DNA of 64,000 bases from Flavobacteriaceae bacterium UBA7684 (GCA_002482885.1 DLGW01000005.1:66533-130532), one strand, 5' to 3'; shown: positions 9,824 through 18,720, counted from the stretch's first letter. Notes: generated by a model not told the origin, from the letters alone. Made by a program: numbers and translations.

Positions 9824-9898
9824 AACAACCCTAAGAAAGCTTTAGAGCTTTAGGGTTTCTACCAGCCTCGAATGAGGCACCTATATATTTAAATCCCG
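9824..9898 (+). repeat. Direct repeat, right copy of the sucB 3' end
   Basis: This matches 4236-4310 at 71 of 75 positions and includes the last ten sucB codons and stop, here without any upstream sucB sequence. It marks the right edge of the 5.5-kb segment between the two copies. Confidence 0.9.
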
Positions 9899-9923
9899 CT
9901 TGGCTTTCTAAGCGGGATTTTTC
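9888..9923 (+). terminator. Second terminator attached to the sucB-tail repeat
   Basis: AAATCCCGCTT pairs with AAGCGGGATTT and is followed by TTCG. The stem differs from the left copy at both arms and still pairs. Confidence 0.75.
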
Positions 9924-9934
9924 GTTTATTTGCA

Positions 9935-10026
9935 TACTGCGTGAGTGATGGAAGCAAGTACCTTGTACTGCGGACAGCACGGCCCGAAGGGACACGCCCA
10001 AACTAGCGTAGCGAACTGACGCAGTA
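9935..10026. repeat. Structured intergenic element with TACTGCGT/ACGCAGTA ends
   Basis: Eight-base inverted ends at 9935-9942 and 10019-10026 enclose a GC-richer stretch with further small hairpins (AGTACCTTGTACT; GGCCCGAAGGGACACGCC). It ends 11 bases before the MFS start codon. The local composition is unlike the rest of the window and there is no ORF. It may be a dispersed repeat of this genus or a structured leader. Confidence 0.5.
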
Positions 10027-10037
10027 AAAACTAGTCT

Positions 10038-11285
10038 ATGAAGCAAAACAAAAAAGAAGCTGCGATAGGATTTATTTTTATCACGATGCTAATCGATATT
10101 ACGGGTTGGGGAATCATCATTCCGGTAATCCCAAAATTAATTTCTGAATTAATTCAAGGCGATATCAGTGAAGCAGCAAAATATGGCGGTTGGCTTACTT
10201 TTGCGTATGCGATAACGCAGTTTGTTTGTGCGCCTTTGATTGGGAATTTGAGTGATAAATTTGGCCGGAGACCTATTATTTTAATTTCGCTTTTTGCCTT
10301 TTCCATGGATTATTTGTTATTGGCTTTTGCGCCAACGATAACCTGGCTTTTTGTCGGAAGAATTATTGCCGGATTAACCGGTGCTTGTATTACAACGGCT
10401 TCGGCTTATATTGCGGATGTTAGCACACCTGAAAATCGCGCTAAAAACTTCGGAATGATTGGAGCTGCTTTTGGTTTAGGCTTTATTATCGGACCCGTGA
10501 TAGGTGGATTATTGGGACAATTTGGTTCGAGAGTTCCGTTTTATGCTGCGGCTGTTTTGTGTATGTTAAACTTCTTATACGGCTATTTTATTCTACCGGA
10601 ATCTTTATCTAAAAAGAACCGTCGCGAATTTGAATGGAAACGCGCCAATCCTATAAATGCTTTAATCAATTTAAAAAAGTATCCTTCTATTATCGGACTG
10701 GTTATAGCCATTTTTCTGTTGTATGTTGGCTCACATGCCGTTCACAGCAATTGGAGTTTCTTTACCATGTATCGCTTCAATTGGGATGAAAAAATGGTTG
10801 GGATTTCCCTTGGTGCTGTTGGATTGTTAGTCGGAATTGTACAAGGTGGACTGATTCGTTGGACGAGTCCGAGATTGGGTAATCAAAAAAGTATTTATAT
10901 CGGTTTGTCTTTGTATACTATAGGCATGTTATTGTTCGCTTTCGCCACCGAAAGTTGGATGATGTTTGCTTTTTTAGTACCGTATTGTCTCGGAGGAATT
11001 GCCGGTCCGGCTTTGCAATCGGAAGTTTCGGGTAAAGTTCCGGCGAACGAACAAGGAGAAATTCAGGGCACTTTAGCGAGTTTGATGAGTGCTTCTGCGA
11101 TTATTGGTCCGTTAATGATGACCAATACGTTTTACTTTTTTACCCATGACGAAGCGCCTTTCAAATTGCCAGGCGCGCCTTTTATTTTGGGTAGTTTTTT
11201 GATGTTAATCAGTACGGTTTTGGCTTATTACTCGATGAAAAAGCATTTTATTTCAAATACAAACAATGATTTGAATAATCAATAA
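10038..11285 (+). CDS. MFS drug/H+ antiporter, Tet-like
   Basis: 415 residues, predicted 12 transmembrane segments. The N-terminal half has the DITGWGIIIPVIPKL segment, the loop 2-3 motif GNLSDKFGRRPIIL, and the segment-5 motif GLGFIIGPVIGGLLG, all typical of the drug-proton antiporter group that includes class A-E tetracycline pumps. It probably exports a hydrophobic compound across the inner membrane; the substrate cannot be read from sequence. The 3' end overlaps the converging retropepsin gene by 38 bases, with no terminator between them. Confidence 0.85.
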   Translation: MKQNKKEAAIGFIFITMLIDITGWGIIIPVIPKLISELIQGDISEAAKYGGWLTFAYAITQFVCAPLIGNLSDKFGRRPIILISLFAFSMDYLLLAFAPTITWLFVGRIIAGLTGACITTASAYIADVSTPENRAKNFGMIGAAFGLGFIIGPVIGGLLGQFGSRVPFYAAAVLCMLNFLYGYFILPESLSKKNRREFEWKRANPINALINLKKYPSIIGLVIAIFLLYVGSHAVHSNWSFFTMYRFNWDEKMVGISLGAVGLLVGIVQGGLIRWTSPRLGNQKSIYIGLSLYTIGMLLFAFATESWMMFAFLVPYCLGGIAGPALQSEVSGKVPANEQGEIQGTLASLMSASAIIGPLMMTNTFYFFTHDEAPFKLPGAPFILGSFLMLISTVLAYYSMKKHFISNTNNDLNNQ

Positions 11286-11685
11286 TTGCTTTGCCTTCTA
11301 ATAAAACATCGGCACCGATAATACCGTCAACTGCTTTGGCTTTGTATTGTTGTAAAGCTTCATTTACATGCGTCATGTCGAAAATAACCAAGTGAAATTC
11401 CTCGGTTTTCCAGCGACCTATTTTCAAAGCATTGTTTTTAGCCAATTGCGTAAACATACCCGTAGCGCCTGCACCCGAAGCTTTTGTTTTTGATTTTCTG
11501 GCTTTCAAACTAAAGCGTTCAATGCTCTCAAAACCTACACAACTATTAGAAGCGCCGGTATCGAGGATGAAATTCCCAGAAATGCCGTTAATGCTCGCCT
11601 TAATCAATAAATGTTGCGTTTTCGAAACTTTAAAATTGATTTTTTTATATTTATTTTTTTTGAGAATTTTTTGAAAGTCTTCCAT
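11248..11685 (-). CDS. Retropepsin-like aspartic protease domain protein
   Basis: 145 residues forming a single aspartic-protease-like domain. FILDTGAS at 39-46 puts the catalytic Asp at position 42, and a second hydrophobic-Gly motif, IIGADVL, lies towards the C-terminus. One D-T/S-G motif per chain means two chains must pair to form an active site. No signal peptide is seen. It starts six bases after the stop of the CHAT gene and is surely translated from the same transcript. Its end overlaps the MFS gene. Substrate unknown. Confidence 0.8.
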   Translation of the reverse strand: MEDFQKILKKNKYKKINFKVSKTQHLLIKASINGISGNFILDTGASNSCVGFESIERFSLKARKSKTKASGAGATGMFTQLAKNNALKIGRWKTEEFHLVIFDMTHVNEALQQYKAKAVDGIIGADVLLEGKAIIDYSNHCLYLK

Positions 11686-11691
11686 AATAAT

Positions 11692-14262
11692 TTAATCCAA
11701 CGGCTGAAGGGGTTTGTTTTTTTTCCTGAAAAGTATTTTCAGTAACAATAGTAAACCAATTAATCCTCCTAATAAAGAAAACCATAAAAAATAATTTGGG
11801 TTTGATGGTTTTTCTAATGTTCCATAATAGACAAAGGAAGCCCAATAATAAGGAGATTTTTTGGCATTGGGTATGGCATCATCTTTTAAGAAATCAATTT
11901 TTGCCTGGTGATTGGCGTCAAAATACGAATGTCCTTTTTTTAAATTAGCATAAAATTTTTCCATTAAAACCGAGGTCGTAAAGTCGTTTACTTTCCAAAG
12001 TGAAAATAGCAAATTTTGAGCACCGGCAAATTGAAATCCACGGGCAACACTCATCGCGCCTTCTGCTTTATAGAGTTTGCCGATACCGGTTTCGCAAGCA
12101 CTTAAAACCACTAAATTGGACTTTAGGTTCAGATTGTAAAGTTCGGAATACAAAACTTCCTGATCATAAAATTTGATGCTGGCGGGTTCTATAATATCGC
12201 CCGATGAAGCATGCGTTGAAAGATGAAGTATCGAATAATTGGCGGCACTTATTTTAAAATTTTCGAAAGTTGCCTTTTGATTGTCCAAATATTTCCCTTT
12301 AAAATTGTCTTGTAAATGGTTGAGTTCTTTTTTGGAAAAAGTCAATTCCAGATTGGTTTTTTCAAATAAGGGAAACACACCCAAAATACTTTCTGTTTGG
12401 TGTTGAAGAGGAATCGCGTTGAGATAAAAATCAGCCGAATTGTTATAGCCAATGCTATAATCATACAACAGATATTGCATTTTGGCAAAATTGACCGTGG
12501 CAGTTTTTCTGCTAATTAACGCCTCAAAAGGCAAAAAATTCAAAATCCCATCGGGAATAATGATGAGGTTTTTATAGGAAGATTTTTTGGGGAGTTTTAA
12601 GAAGTTGTAAGCATCATTTGAAGAACGATTGAATTGCGCCGGGTTATCTGAAATTGATTTGGAATCATTGAAAAAGCCTACGAATTGTAAGAGTTTCGAA
12701 GTAACGGCATCTTCATTTCTAATCGATGCTAATCCGATTTTACCATTGTTTAACGTAAAGACATACAGGTGTTTTGTACCCATAAAATATTCGACTAAAA
12801 TGGTTTTGTCTTTTTCCAATTTGGAGAATAAGTCATTGATTTTTATAACGGATTCGGTTGTTTGGGTTTCTTTACTTCGTTCCGATTTTAACAAAAGCAT
12901 CAACTCATTTTGCTTTTTTATCGCTTCATTAATCTTAGAAATATTGGCCAAATCCAATTTTTGTTGCTCTTTGACAATAATAGTATTCCAGTTTTGAAGC
13001 TGTTCTAAAATTATTTTTTCGGTTCTTGTATTGTTTTTTGCCTCCGACAACGATTGTTTTAAAACAGCAGCTTTTGTTTGTTCGGAAAGTAAAAAGGCAT
13101 TTTCGATATAACTGATTTTCTGTTCTTTTTGATAAAGTAAATGGTAGATTTCGATGCACTTTTCGGTACGGTTTCGATTTCGAATTTGGGTGATGATTTT
13201 CGAATTTTCATATACCAAAAGCGCTTGGAATAGACCTTCAATGTGAAAAGACAAAGCGTAACTTTTCAAGGCTTTTTTCGGTTGCTTTTGCCTTAAAAAA
13301 ATTTCGGCTTGTAAGTCTAAAGCGTCGAGCAATGTGGTTTCCGCATAAAGCGAATTCTTTTGGGGAATTACTCTTTTATCATAACTCGGAATTAAGGTTT
13401 GAAAAACTTTGTAAATGGCGTTTTGTGCTTGAGATATTTGGTTGTTTTGATAGTATAAAAAAGCTTCGTCATAATTGAGTTTTGCTATAGCGCGTAGAGA
13501 ATTTCGGTCGTTTATCAGAAATGTTTCTTTAGCTTTTTCAAATAACTTCAAATCATTGTTAAGCAGCGCTGCGTTTCTGTAGGCGTTGGATAATGATTCG
13601 TTTTGGTCTAAATTTTTTAAAAAACCAATAGAGATTTCATAACAAGTCGCTGCTTTTTTACGATTATTCGAAGCCAAATAATTATTGCCTAAATTGTTCC
13701 AAAGCATGCCTTTTTGAGTATTGGACATATTTTCGGAAGGAATCGTTTTTTCTACTAATTGGATGGCTTCTAAATATTTTCCGGACGACAGGTAAACATT
13801 CGATAAATTTAGAATTGAAGCCAATTTATTGGCTTGATTGTTTTCAATATTGGCTATAAAGTAATATTGTTTGATGACGTTTTCGGCATTGTCATAATCG
13901 CCGATTATCGTGTATAAATTCCCTAAAGGTTTTAAGCAGGATTCGGTAATATCATAGTTTGACAGTTTGTTTTTTTGAAATATTTGCCAAGCTTTTTCAT
14001 AGCTTTTTAGTGCTTTTTGCGTTTGTCCAAATTGATTTTGATAATAGGCTTTGTTGCAGTTTAAAATGACAAAAGCCAAGAGTTCGGGTTTTGATTTTGG
14101 ATGAAAGCTTAGTGCTAATGTCTCTAATTTTTTTAATGATGCTTCGTTAGGATCGGCGACAAAAGCATCTACGGAATTATAGATTTTATCCTCTAAACTT
14201 GTAGTTGTACTTTGTGAAAAAGCCCATTGTGTCAGCAACAAGATAAAGACTATTTTACGCAT
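11692..14262 (-). CDS. TPR-CHAT protein (caspase-like peptidase domain)
   Basis: 856 residues. A signal peptide (1-16) is followed by TPR-like helices to about residue 400, a coiled stretch, and a C-terminal CHAT domain. The domain carries the predicted dyad His684 (LHLSTHASSGD) and Cys723 (VVLSACETGIG), then GFQFAGAQNLLFSLWKVND. A transmembrane segment near the C-terminus (about 830-848, FSLLGGLIGLLLLLKILF) is followed by a basic tail. The protein is thus placed with its TPR and CHAT parts in the periplasm. CHAT domains act as caspase-like proteases in several bacterial systems. It lies between a PKD/beta-barrel gene (14 bp upstream) and the retropepsin gene (6 bp downstream). Confidence 0.88.
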   Translation of the reverse strand: MRKIVFILLLTQWAFSQSTTTSLEDKIYNSVDAFVADPNEASLKKLETLALSFHPKSKPELLAFVILNCNKAYYQNQFGQTQKALKSYEKAWQIFQKNKLSNYDITESCLKPLGNLYTIIGDYDNAENVIKQYYFIANIENNQANKLASILNLSNVYLSSGKYLEAIQLVEKTIPSENMSNTQKGMLWNNLGNNYLASNNRKKAATCYEISIGFLKNLDQNESLSNAYRNAALLNNDLKLFEKAKETFLINDRNSLRAIAKLNYDEAFLYYQNNQISQAQNAIYKVFQTLIPSYDKRVIPQKNSLYAETTLLDALDLQAEIFLRQKQPKKALKSYALSFHIEGLFQALLVYENSKIITQIRNRNRTEKCIEIYHLLYQKEQKISYIENAFLLSEQTKAAVLKQSLSEAKNNTRTEKIILEQLQNWNTIIVKEQQKLDLANISKINEAIKKQNELMLLLKSERSKETQTTESVIKINDLFSKLEKDKTILVEYFMGTKHLYVFTLNNGKIGLASIRNEDAVTSKLLQFVGFFNDSKSISDNPAQFNRSSNDAYNFLKLPKKSSYKNLIIIPDGILNFLPFEALISRKTATVNFAKMQYLLYDYSIGYNNSADFYLNAIPLQHQTESILGVFPLFEKTNLELTFSKKELNHLQDNFKGKYLDNQKATFENFKISAANYSILHLSTHASSGDIIEPASIKFYDQEVLYSELYNLNLKSNLVVLSACETGIGKLYKAEGAMSVARGFQFAGAQNLLFSLWKVNDFTTSVLMEKFYANLKKGHSYFDANHQAKIDFLKDDAIPNAKKSPYYWASFVYYGTLEKPSNPNYFLWFSLLGGLIGLLLLLKILFRKKNKPLQPLD

Positions 14263-14276
14263 AGCATCTTATAGGA

Positions 14277-16280
14277 TTAAAACTTCCAAATGGCATAAAA
14301 TTGCCAGTAATTAAAATCCTTTTCAAAGTTTGCATAATACCGGATTCCAACGCTCGGGCCTATTCTGGCAAAGCCAAAAGTCACATCGGCAAATAAACTG
14401 GTCTGCATTTTTTCGAAGGCTTTTGTTGTGGTTTTTTGGGTTGAATCATTTCTCAAACTTTCGATTTCTTCGCCTGGTCGTGGTGGATTTTGATTGAAAT
14501 CGGGCGCATAATAGCGTTTGGTTTGATTGATTTCTGTAGTGTTGTTCAGGGAAACTGAAAATTGTGGACCAACACCAACACCAATGTAATTATTGATATT
14601 GTATCTCAAGGAAATCGGAACCACATCCGCCAATTTTCGGGTGGTTTTAGTACTCGATGTTGTTTGTTCAAAACCGGTATCGTAAACCGTTCCGATGCTC
14701 GTAATAACCGGCGGATTGAATTGCACTTGTTGAAAACCGGATTGGCTCGAAAAACTGCTTTCAAAATAGTTGTAATACAATTCGGCTTGCCAATAAAAGC
14801 GATATGATTTGTAAGGCGAAACAGTAACGCCTATAAAATAACTTTTGGCATTTTCTTGATCACTAAACAAATTGTATCCTGTTTTGGCACCAATGGATAT
14901 GCCCGGAAGAAATCGGGTTGTGGCATAATTGGTGATGACAGGTTCGTTTTTATCAAATATAATGGCCGTGCGGCTTCGCGTAGTTTGTTTGTGAAAATCT
15001 TTAGCAAACTTCATGGTGTATTTTACAAAACCTTTGGTGGAATCTTTTTCGGTCACATTTTTTTGATTGCTTCCCGGAATGTAAATATTTTTGAAGGTAA
15101 AATGGATTTGCTTTTGCTTAATAATCGTGTCCAAACAACTGTAGTTTACTTCTTCATCTTTTGGACAAATGGGGCATTTCGGATAACTGTCTACAATTTT
15201 TAGTGTTTTTTTGTCAAACATATCCGGAATGTCAGTTTCTAGCCGAATGGTTCTGGCCGGACCTTCGCCATCGTTTTGGAATCGAGTTTTGAAGTTTAAC
15301 GTTTTCAATCGCACCAAGCGATAATTCATAAACATACCATTGCTAGACATTTTATTGGGATCATGTGACGTTACAATTTCCATTTCAAGGGTTTTCTTTT
15401 TGTGGTTTTTGTAATTTCTGTCAGGCACATAAACGCCTCGCATTCTAACGGTTGCGCTTGTGTCTTTGATCATTTCGGGCGTGGTTTTGAAAGTAAAAAA
15501 GGCATTTCGGGTCTCGTTGGGATTCATTTTGTCAAATTCAAAAATAATTACTTTTCTGAATAATGATTTGCTTTCCAATAAAGTTAGATCGAGATTTTCT
15601 TCGTTTTCCGAAATGGTGTGGTTACTGATAAAGTCATTTGTTGCAGATGCGATAAATGTTTTCTCATCATTTAATTCATCGGAACAGGCAAAACCATCTT
15701 CAAAAACTTCTTTTTCGCCAAAATGAGTGCGGAATTCTACCAATTCGAAATTGTCATTTTTGAATTCTTTGTCGTTATAAAAAAGATATAATTTTCCGTT
15801 CGCTACATGATCTAGAGGATTTTTATAACTCATCACGATAATCATTTCTTCTTCAGGAATGGGTTCGCGGTTGGCAAATATTTTATAGGCTGTCGTATCG
15901 GCTAAAGACGCTATTTCAGTAAAGTTAGTATCTGTAATTTCAGTAATGGCTACTGTTTTCGGACGGGTTTTTGGCGGTTTTCCATTATCATAATTATTAG
16001 TTACAGATAAGTTTATTTTGTATTCGCCTTTCTTTTTGTAAGTGTGTTTCGGAGTTGGTTCTTTGCTGTACCGGCCATCGCCCATTTCCCAGAAGTAAGT
16101 AAAATTGGCTTTGGGTGCACCGGCAATTTGGATTAACGGTGGCGTTTCTGATTGGAGTAAAACCTGATTGTTTTTTTGATCGTAAACAATAGTGGCTTTT
16201 CGGGTGACAGTATCTTTGACCTTAGTTTGCGAATAAGAAAAAGTGGTGACCAAAAACAATAGTAAAAGTAACTTTCTCAT
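14277..16280 (-). CDS. PKD-domain outer-membrane protein
   Basis: 667 residues. Signal peptide (1-18), a PKD domain (about 55-112, with FWEMGDGRYS and HTYKKKGEYKINLSV), a long middle region containing a CPICPKDEEVNYSC cysteine cluster, and a C-terminal region of alternating amphipathic strands (about 455-667) ending in Phe, which looks like an outer-membrane beta-barrel. It would expose its PKD and middle parts to the periplasm or the surface. It is the first gene of the operon with the CHAT and retropepsin genes. Confidence 0.72.
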   Translation of the reverse strand: MRKLLLLLFLVTTFSYSQTKVKDTVTRKATIVYDQKNNQVLLQSETPPLIQIAGAPKANFTYFWEMGDGRYSKEPTPKHTYKKKGEYKINLSVTNNYDNGKPPKTRPKTVAITEITDTNFTEIASLADTTAYKIFANREPIPEEEMIIVMSYKNPLDHVANGKLYLFYNDKEFKNDNFELVEFRTHFGEKEVFEDGFACSDELNDEKTFIASATNDFISNHTISENEENLDLTLLESKSLFRKVIIFEFDKMNPNETRNAFFTFKTTPEMIKDTSATVRMRGVYVPDRNYKNHKKKTLEMEIVTSHDPNKMSSNGMFMNYRLVRLKTLNFKTRFQNDGEGPARTIRLETDIPDMFDKKTLKIVDSYPKCPICPKDEEVNYSCLDTIIKQKQIHFTFKNIYIPGSNQKNVTEKDSTKGFVKYTMKFAKDFHKQTTRSRTAIIFDKNEPVITNYATTRFLPGISIGAKTGYNLFSDQENAKSYFIGVTVSPYKSYRFYWQAELYYNYFESSFSSQSGFQQVQFNPPVITSIGTVYDTGFEQTTSSTKTTRKLADVVPISLRYNINNYIGVGVGPQFSVSLNNTTEINQTKRYYAPDFNQNPPRPGEEIESLRNDSTQKTTTKAFEKMQTSLFADVTFGFARIGPSVGIRYYANFEKDFNYWQFYAIWKF

Positions 16281-16310
16281 AATCTAAAGGTTTGGTTAGG
16301 TTTATATAAA

Positions 16311-16344
16311 AGTAAGAAAAAGTGATGAACCAGTCACCACTTTT
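16311..16344 (-). terminator. Terminator after the 326-residue lipoprotein gene
   Basis: On the minus strand AAAAGTGGTG pairs with CATCACTTTT (one mismatch) and a T-rich tail follows. It separates the lipoprotein gene from the PKD/CHAT operon. Confidence 0.65.
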
Positions 16345-16369
16345 CCAAACGAATTAGTAATTGTTAAAT

Positions 16370-17350
16370 TTAAGGCAAACTATTTATCGCAGCTACTAAT
16401 TGGGCTTCGCTTCCCACAGTAGTTTCAGACAAGGTGAAGGTGTAAACATCTCCGGCAGCAATTGTGGCACTTTTGATAGCATATCTCCATTGTCCGTTTT
16501 CTTCGGTTACAAAAATCACATGACATTCTAATCCTATTGGAATTTGGCCATAATGTTCAGAAAATTGGTCCGTTGTGTCATTGTAAGTATCCAGTTTTGC
16601 CAGTGCATTTGCTTCTCCGTCGTAGTGTAAATAAATGGCACTGTTTTCAAAGTGGTAACCAGTTGGCGCTTCAGCCAATATAGTAGTTCTTGGTCTTGGA
16701 TCGCTGTAAAAACGATCGACATTGGTCCATCCAAAAGCATTAAAGAAAGCATAGTAAGGTGCGTTTACGCCGGTTCCTTCAACGAAAATATTGTTTTGTC
16801 CGGCCGGATTTTGATCTTGTCTGTCCCAATCTAAATTTCCGTCTTCGTCAATGGTTCCGTCCCAAAGTGTCATTCCGGTATCAGCACCGCCGGTTAAAGT
16901 GGATGGAATTAATAATTGGATAGGGCAAGTGATTTCTAAATCAACTCCGTCTTGAGTGGCATTGATGTAAAATTCTCCACCTGAAATGAGCAATGTCATA
17001 TCGCCATTTGGCATTCTGCCCATAGTCGTTTTGTCGGTTACCAGCATAGTGCCTCCATCAAACAATTCGGCATATTCAATGGCTACATTTCCGGTTACAG
17101 GGTTTCCGTTTTTAGTAAGACATGCGCCGTTTATCGTAAATTGAACGCCTTTGTCTGAAGTAAAAGAAGTACTTCCGTTTTCAGCAACTAGTGTAAAATT
17201 TTGAGTGATGTTGTCTAAAGCGGCTTGTTTAAGGTTGTTGAATTCTGTTGCGCTTGGAATGTGATTGCCTTCGGCGGAGTCGTCTGAACAACTTACCATT
17301 GCAAATGAAGCTAATAATACTAATCCGAGGTTTTTTAAATTTGTTTTCAT
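16370..17350 (-). CDS. Surface or periplasmic lipoprotein, unknown function
   Basis: 326 residues. A lipoprotein signal peptide with lipobox ending at Cys21 (SFAMVSC) is followed by SDDS, an acidic start of the kind linked to surface export in Bacteroidetes. The region around 60-110 (FTSDKGVQFTINGACLTKNG) resembles the beta-rich ZU5-like segments of some Bacteroidetes lipoproteins, but this is a weak impression. The gene has the ECF-like motif 30 bases upstream of its ATG and the AGAAAT leader shared with the next two genes. Confidence 0.68.
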   Translation of the reverse strand: MKTNLKNLGLVLLASFAMVSCSDDSAEGNHIPSATEFNNLKQAALDNITQNFTLVAENGSTSFTSDKGVQFTINGACLTKNGNPVTGNVAIEYAELFDGGTMLVTDKTTMGRMPNGDMTLLISGGEFYINATQDGVDLEITCPIQLLIPSTLTGGADTGMTLWDGTIDEDGNLDWDRQDQNPAGQNNIFVEGTGVNAPYYAFFNAFGWTNVDRFYSDPRPRTTILAEAPTGYHFENSAIYLHYDGEANALAKLDTYNDTTDQFSEHYGQIPIGLECHVIFVTEENGQWRYAIKSATIAAGDVYTFTLSETTVGSEAQLVAAINSLP

Positions 17351-17380
17351 GATTTCTAATTTTAAATTTGTTTTTATAAT

Positions 17381-17412
17381 GTTATATCAACTGCGTTTTT
17401 AATTTGTTACCC
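17381..17412 (-). promoter_or_regulatory. ECF-type promoter motif, copy 1
   Basis: On the minus strand GGGTAACAAA is followed after 12 bases by TTGATATAAC. It ends 30 bases before the lipoprotein ATG. Three more copies with the same spacing follow, next to an ECF sigma gene. Confidence 0.7.
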
Positions 17413-17449
17413 TTTGTTCTGAATTATTTTCAAATTATTTTTCAATCTA

Positions 17450-18049
17450 TTAATAGTAGGCAAAATCGATGTAAGGAATTCCCATATTTACCAGCGGTCC
17501 GCCGTTTTGATAAAAGTTGGCTCCGGTAATCGTCATGATGCCAAAACTCTGCGGAAAACTTACCAAAGCACCCGGTTGATTGACTACTCGCCCGATGATG
17601 TTCGCAAAATTGTTTCCGGCATTGGCTAACAAAATCGTTCTTCTGATGGTGTACGGTTGATTGGCAATAATTAATGTTGGCGTTATTGAAACGTAGCTGG
17701 TGTTGGCAGAAGTGAAAACATGGCTTCCGGCATAAATTACAGTGTTGGTGTTAACATCAACAATTTCCATTAAATATGGCGTAGCGGCAATCGCAGGCTG
17801 ACTTTGATATCCAATACTGCAAATGGTTTTCGTTTGTGAAAAGGTAAATGTGTATTCATGGATTTCAGTATCAAACGTGTTAGTGTTTTGATGGCCGGGA
17901 AGTGCAACTACATTGCCATACAATTGATTAAAAATGGTATTAGTAGCACTGCACGGAGGATTCGGTAACGGATTGGTTCCGTTGGAGCAACTGCTTAGGA
18001 TTATTCCAAATAGGAATAAGGTTGCGATGGTTTTTACATTTGAATTCAT
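17450..18049 (-). CDS. Lipoprotein, unknown function
   Basis: 199 residues with a lipobox ending at Cys21 (GIILSSC) after a typical hydrophobic segment. The rest is predicted mostly beta, with many Thr, Asn and Ile residues; no family recognised. It is preceded by promoter motif copy 2, with an AGAAAT leader before the ATG as in the two neighbouring genes. Its stop lies 100 bases from the next ATG, so it has its own transcription start but may also be read from further upstream. Confidence 0.65.
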   Translation of the reverse strand: MNSNVKTIATLFLFGIILSSCSNGTNPLPNPPCSATNTIFNQLYGNVVALPGHQNTNTFDTEIHEYTFTFSQTKTICSIGYQSQPAIAATPYLMEIVDVNTNTVIYAGSHVFTSANTSYVSITPTLIIANQPYTIRRTILLANAGNNFANIIGRVVNQPGALVSFPQSFGIMTITGANFYQNGGPLVNMGIPYIDFAYY

Positions 18050-18090
18050 AATTTCTATTTTTTTATAGTTGTTAATTTTTGTTTTATACA

Positions 18091-18122
18091 GTTATATCAA
18101 CTGGTGTTTTAATTTGTTACCC
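18091..18122 (-). promoter_or_regulatory. ECF-type promoter motif, copy 2
   Basis: On the minus strand GGGTAACAAA, 12 bases, TTGATATAAC, ending 41 bases before the ATG of the 199-residue lipoprotein. Beyond the two boxes, the spacer starts TTAAAA as in copy 1. Confidence 0.7.
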
Positions 18123-18133
18123 TTTATGCTGAA

Positions 18134-18577
18134 TTATTTTTTAAATTCGGCACTTTGGATGATTTTAAAGTTCAAAATGGCGCCGGTACTTACTAGTTCA
18201 ATCATTTTTTTGGCCTGACCTTCAGAATCTGAAAATCCTTTTGCCGTTCCGGAATTTGTAGTTACTTCCCAAAAGTATAATCTCACTTTATCAGCCGATA
18301 TATCTTCTCTTACTTGAAAAAAGCTTTCGATCTTTCTGTCAAGAATTACTTCTCCAATAGCCACTAGTTCAATCATTTTTTTGGCTTCTGACAGTGATTT
18401 CGCAGTTCCTGAATAATTGCTTTGGTTTGTTTTTACAGTCCAATCATATACTTCTGTAATTTGATCTCTTGTTAAAGTTGTTGTTTCAATAGTGTTTGAA
18501 CTTGTTGTTACTGTTGCAGCATTGCTATTTGAAAATGATAATGCTACGATTGCTAATGTTAAAAATGTTGTTTTCAT
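18134..18577 (-). CDS. Small secreted protein with an internal duplication
   Basis: 147 residues. A signal peptide (about 1-20, ending SNSNAA) leaves a mature protein of two similar halves. Each has a W-x-V-x-T strand, a GTAK segment and the exact word AKKMIELV followed by a TGA/IGE turn and a Lys-Ile strand. No family recognised; the size suggests a periplasmic binding or inhibitor-like module, which is only a guess. Two copies of the shared promoter motif lie upstream, pointing at this gene, and the sigma gene diverges from it. Confidence 0.65.
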   Translation of the reverse strand: MKTTFLTLAIVALSFSNSNAATVTTSSNTIETTTLTRDQITEVYDWTVKTNQSNYSGTAKSLSEAKKMIELVAIGEVILDRKIESFFQVREDISADKVRLYFWEVTTNSGTAKGFSDSEGQAKKMIELVSTGAILNFKIIQSAEFKK

Positions 18578-18628
18578 GATTTCTAAGTTTTTAATGTTTT
18601 TTAAAATTGTTTGATTCTGTTTTCTATT

Positions 18629-18660
18629 GTTATATCAATTCGTGTTTTGATTTGTTACCC
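18629..18660 (-). promoter_or_regulatory. ECF-type promoter motif, copy 3
   Basis: On the minus strand GGGTAACAAA, 12 bases, TTGATATAAC, ending 51 bases before the ATG of the 147-residue protein. Confidence 0.7.
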
Positions 18661-18720
18661 ATGATTCCGAATTTTTTTTTTAGAATCTTTTTAAAACAGT
18701 ATATTGATGAACTTTATAAC

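Noticed and set aside
4236..9898. Active integrative element between the sucB-tail repeats
   Set aside because: No integrase, excisionase, relaxase or replication gene lies between the repeats; only a remnant or a duplication can be claimed.
10038..11285. Tetracycline resistance gene
   Set aside because: The protein belongs to the Tet-like antiporter group, but the substrate cannot be inferred and no resistance context is present.
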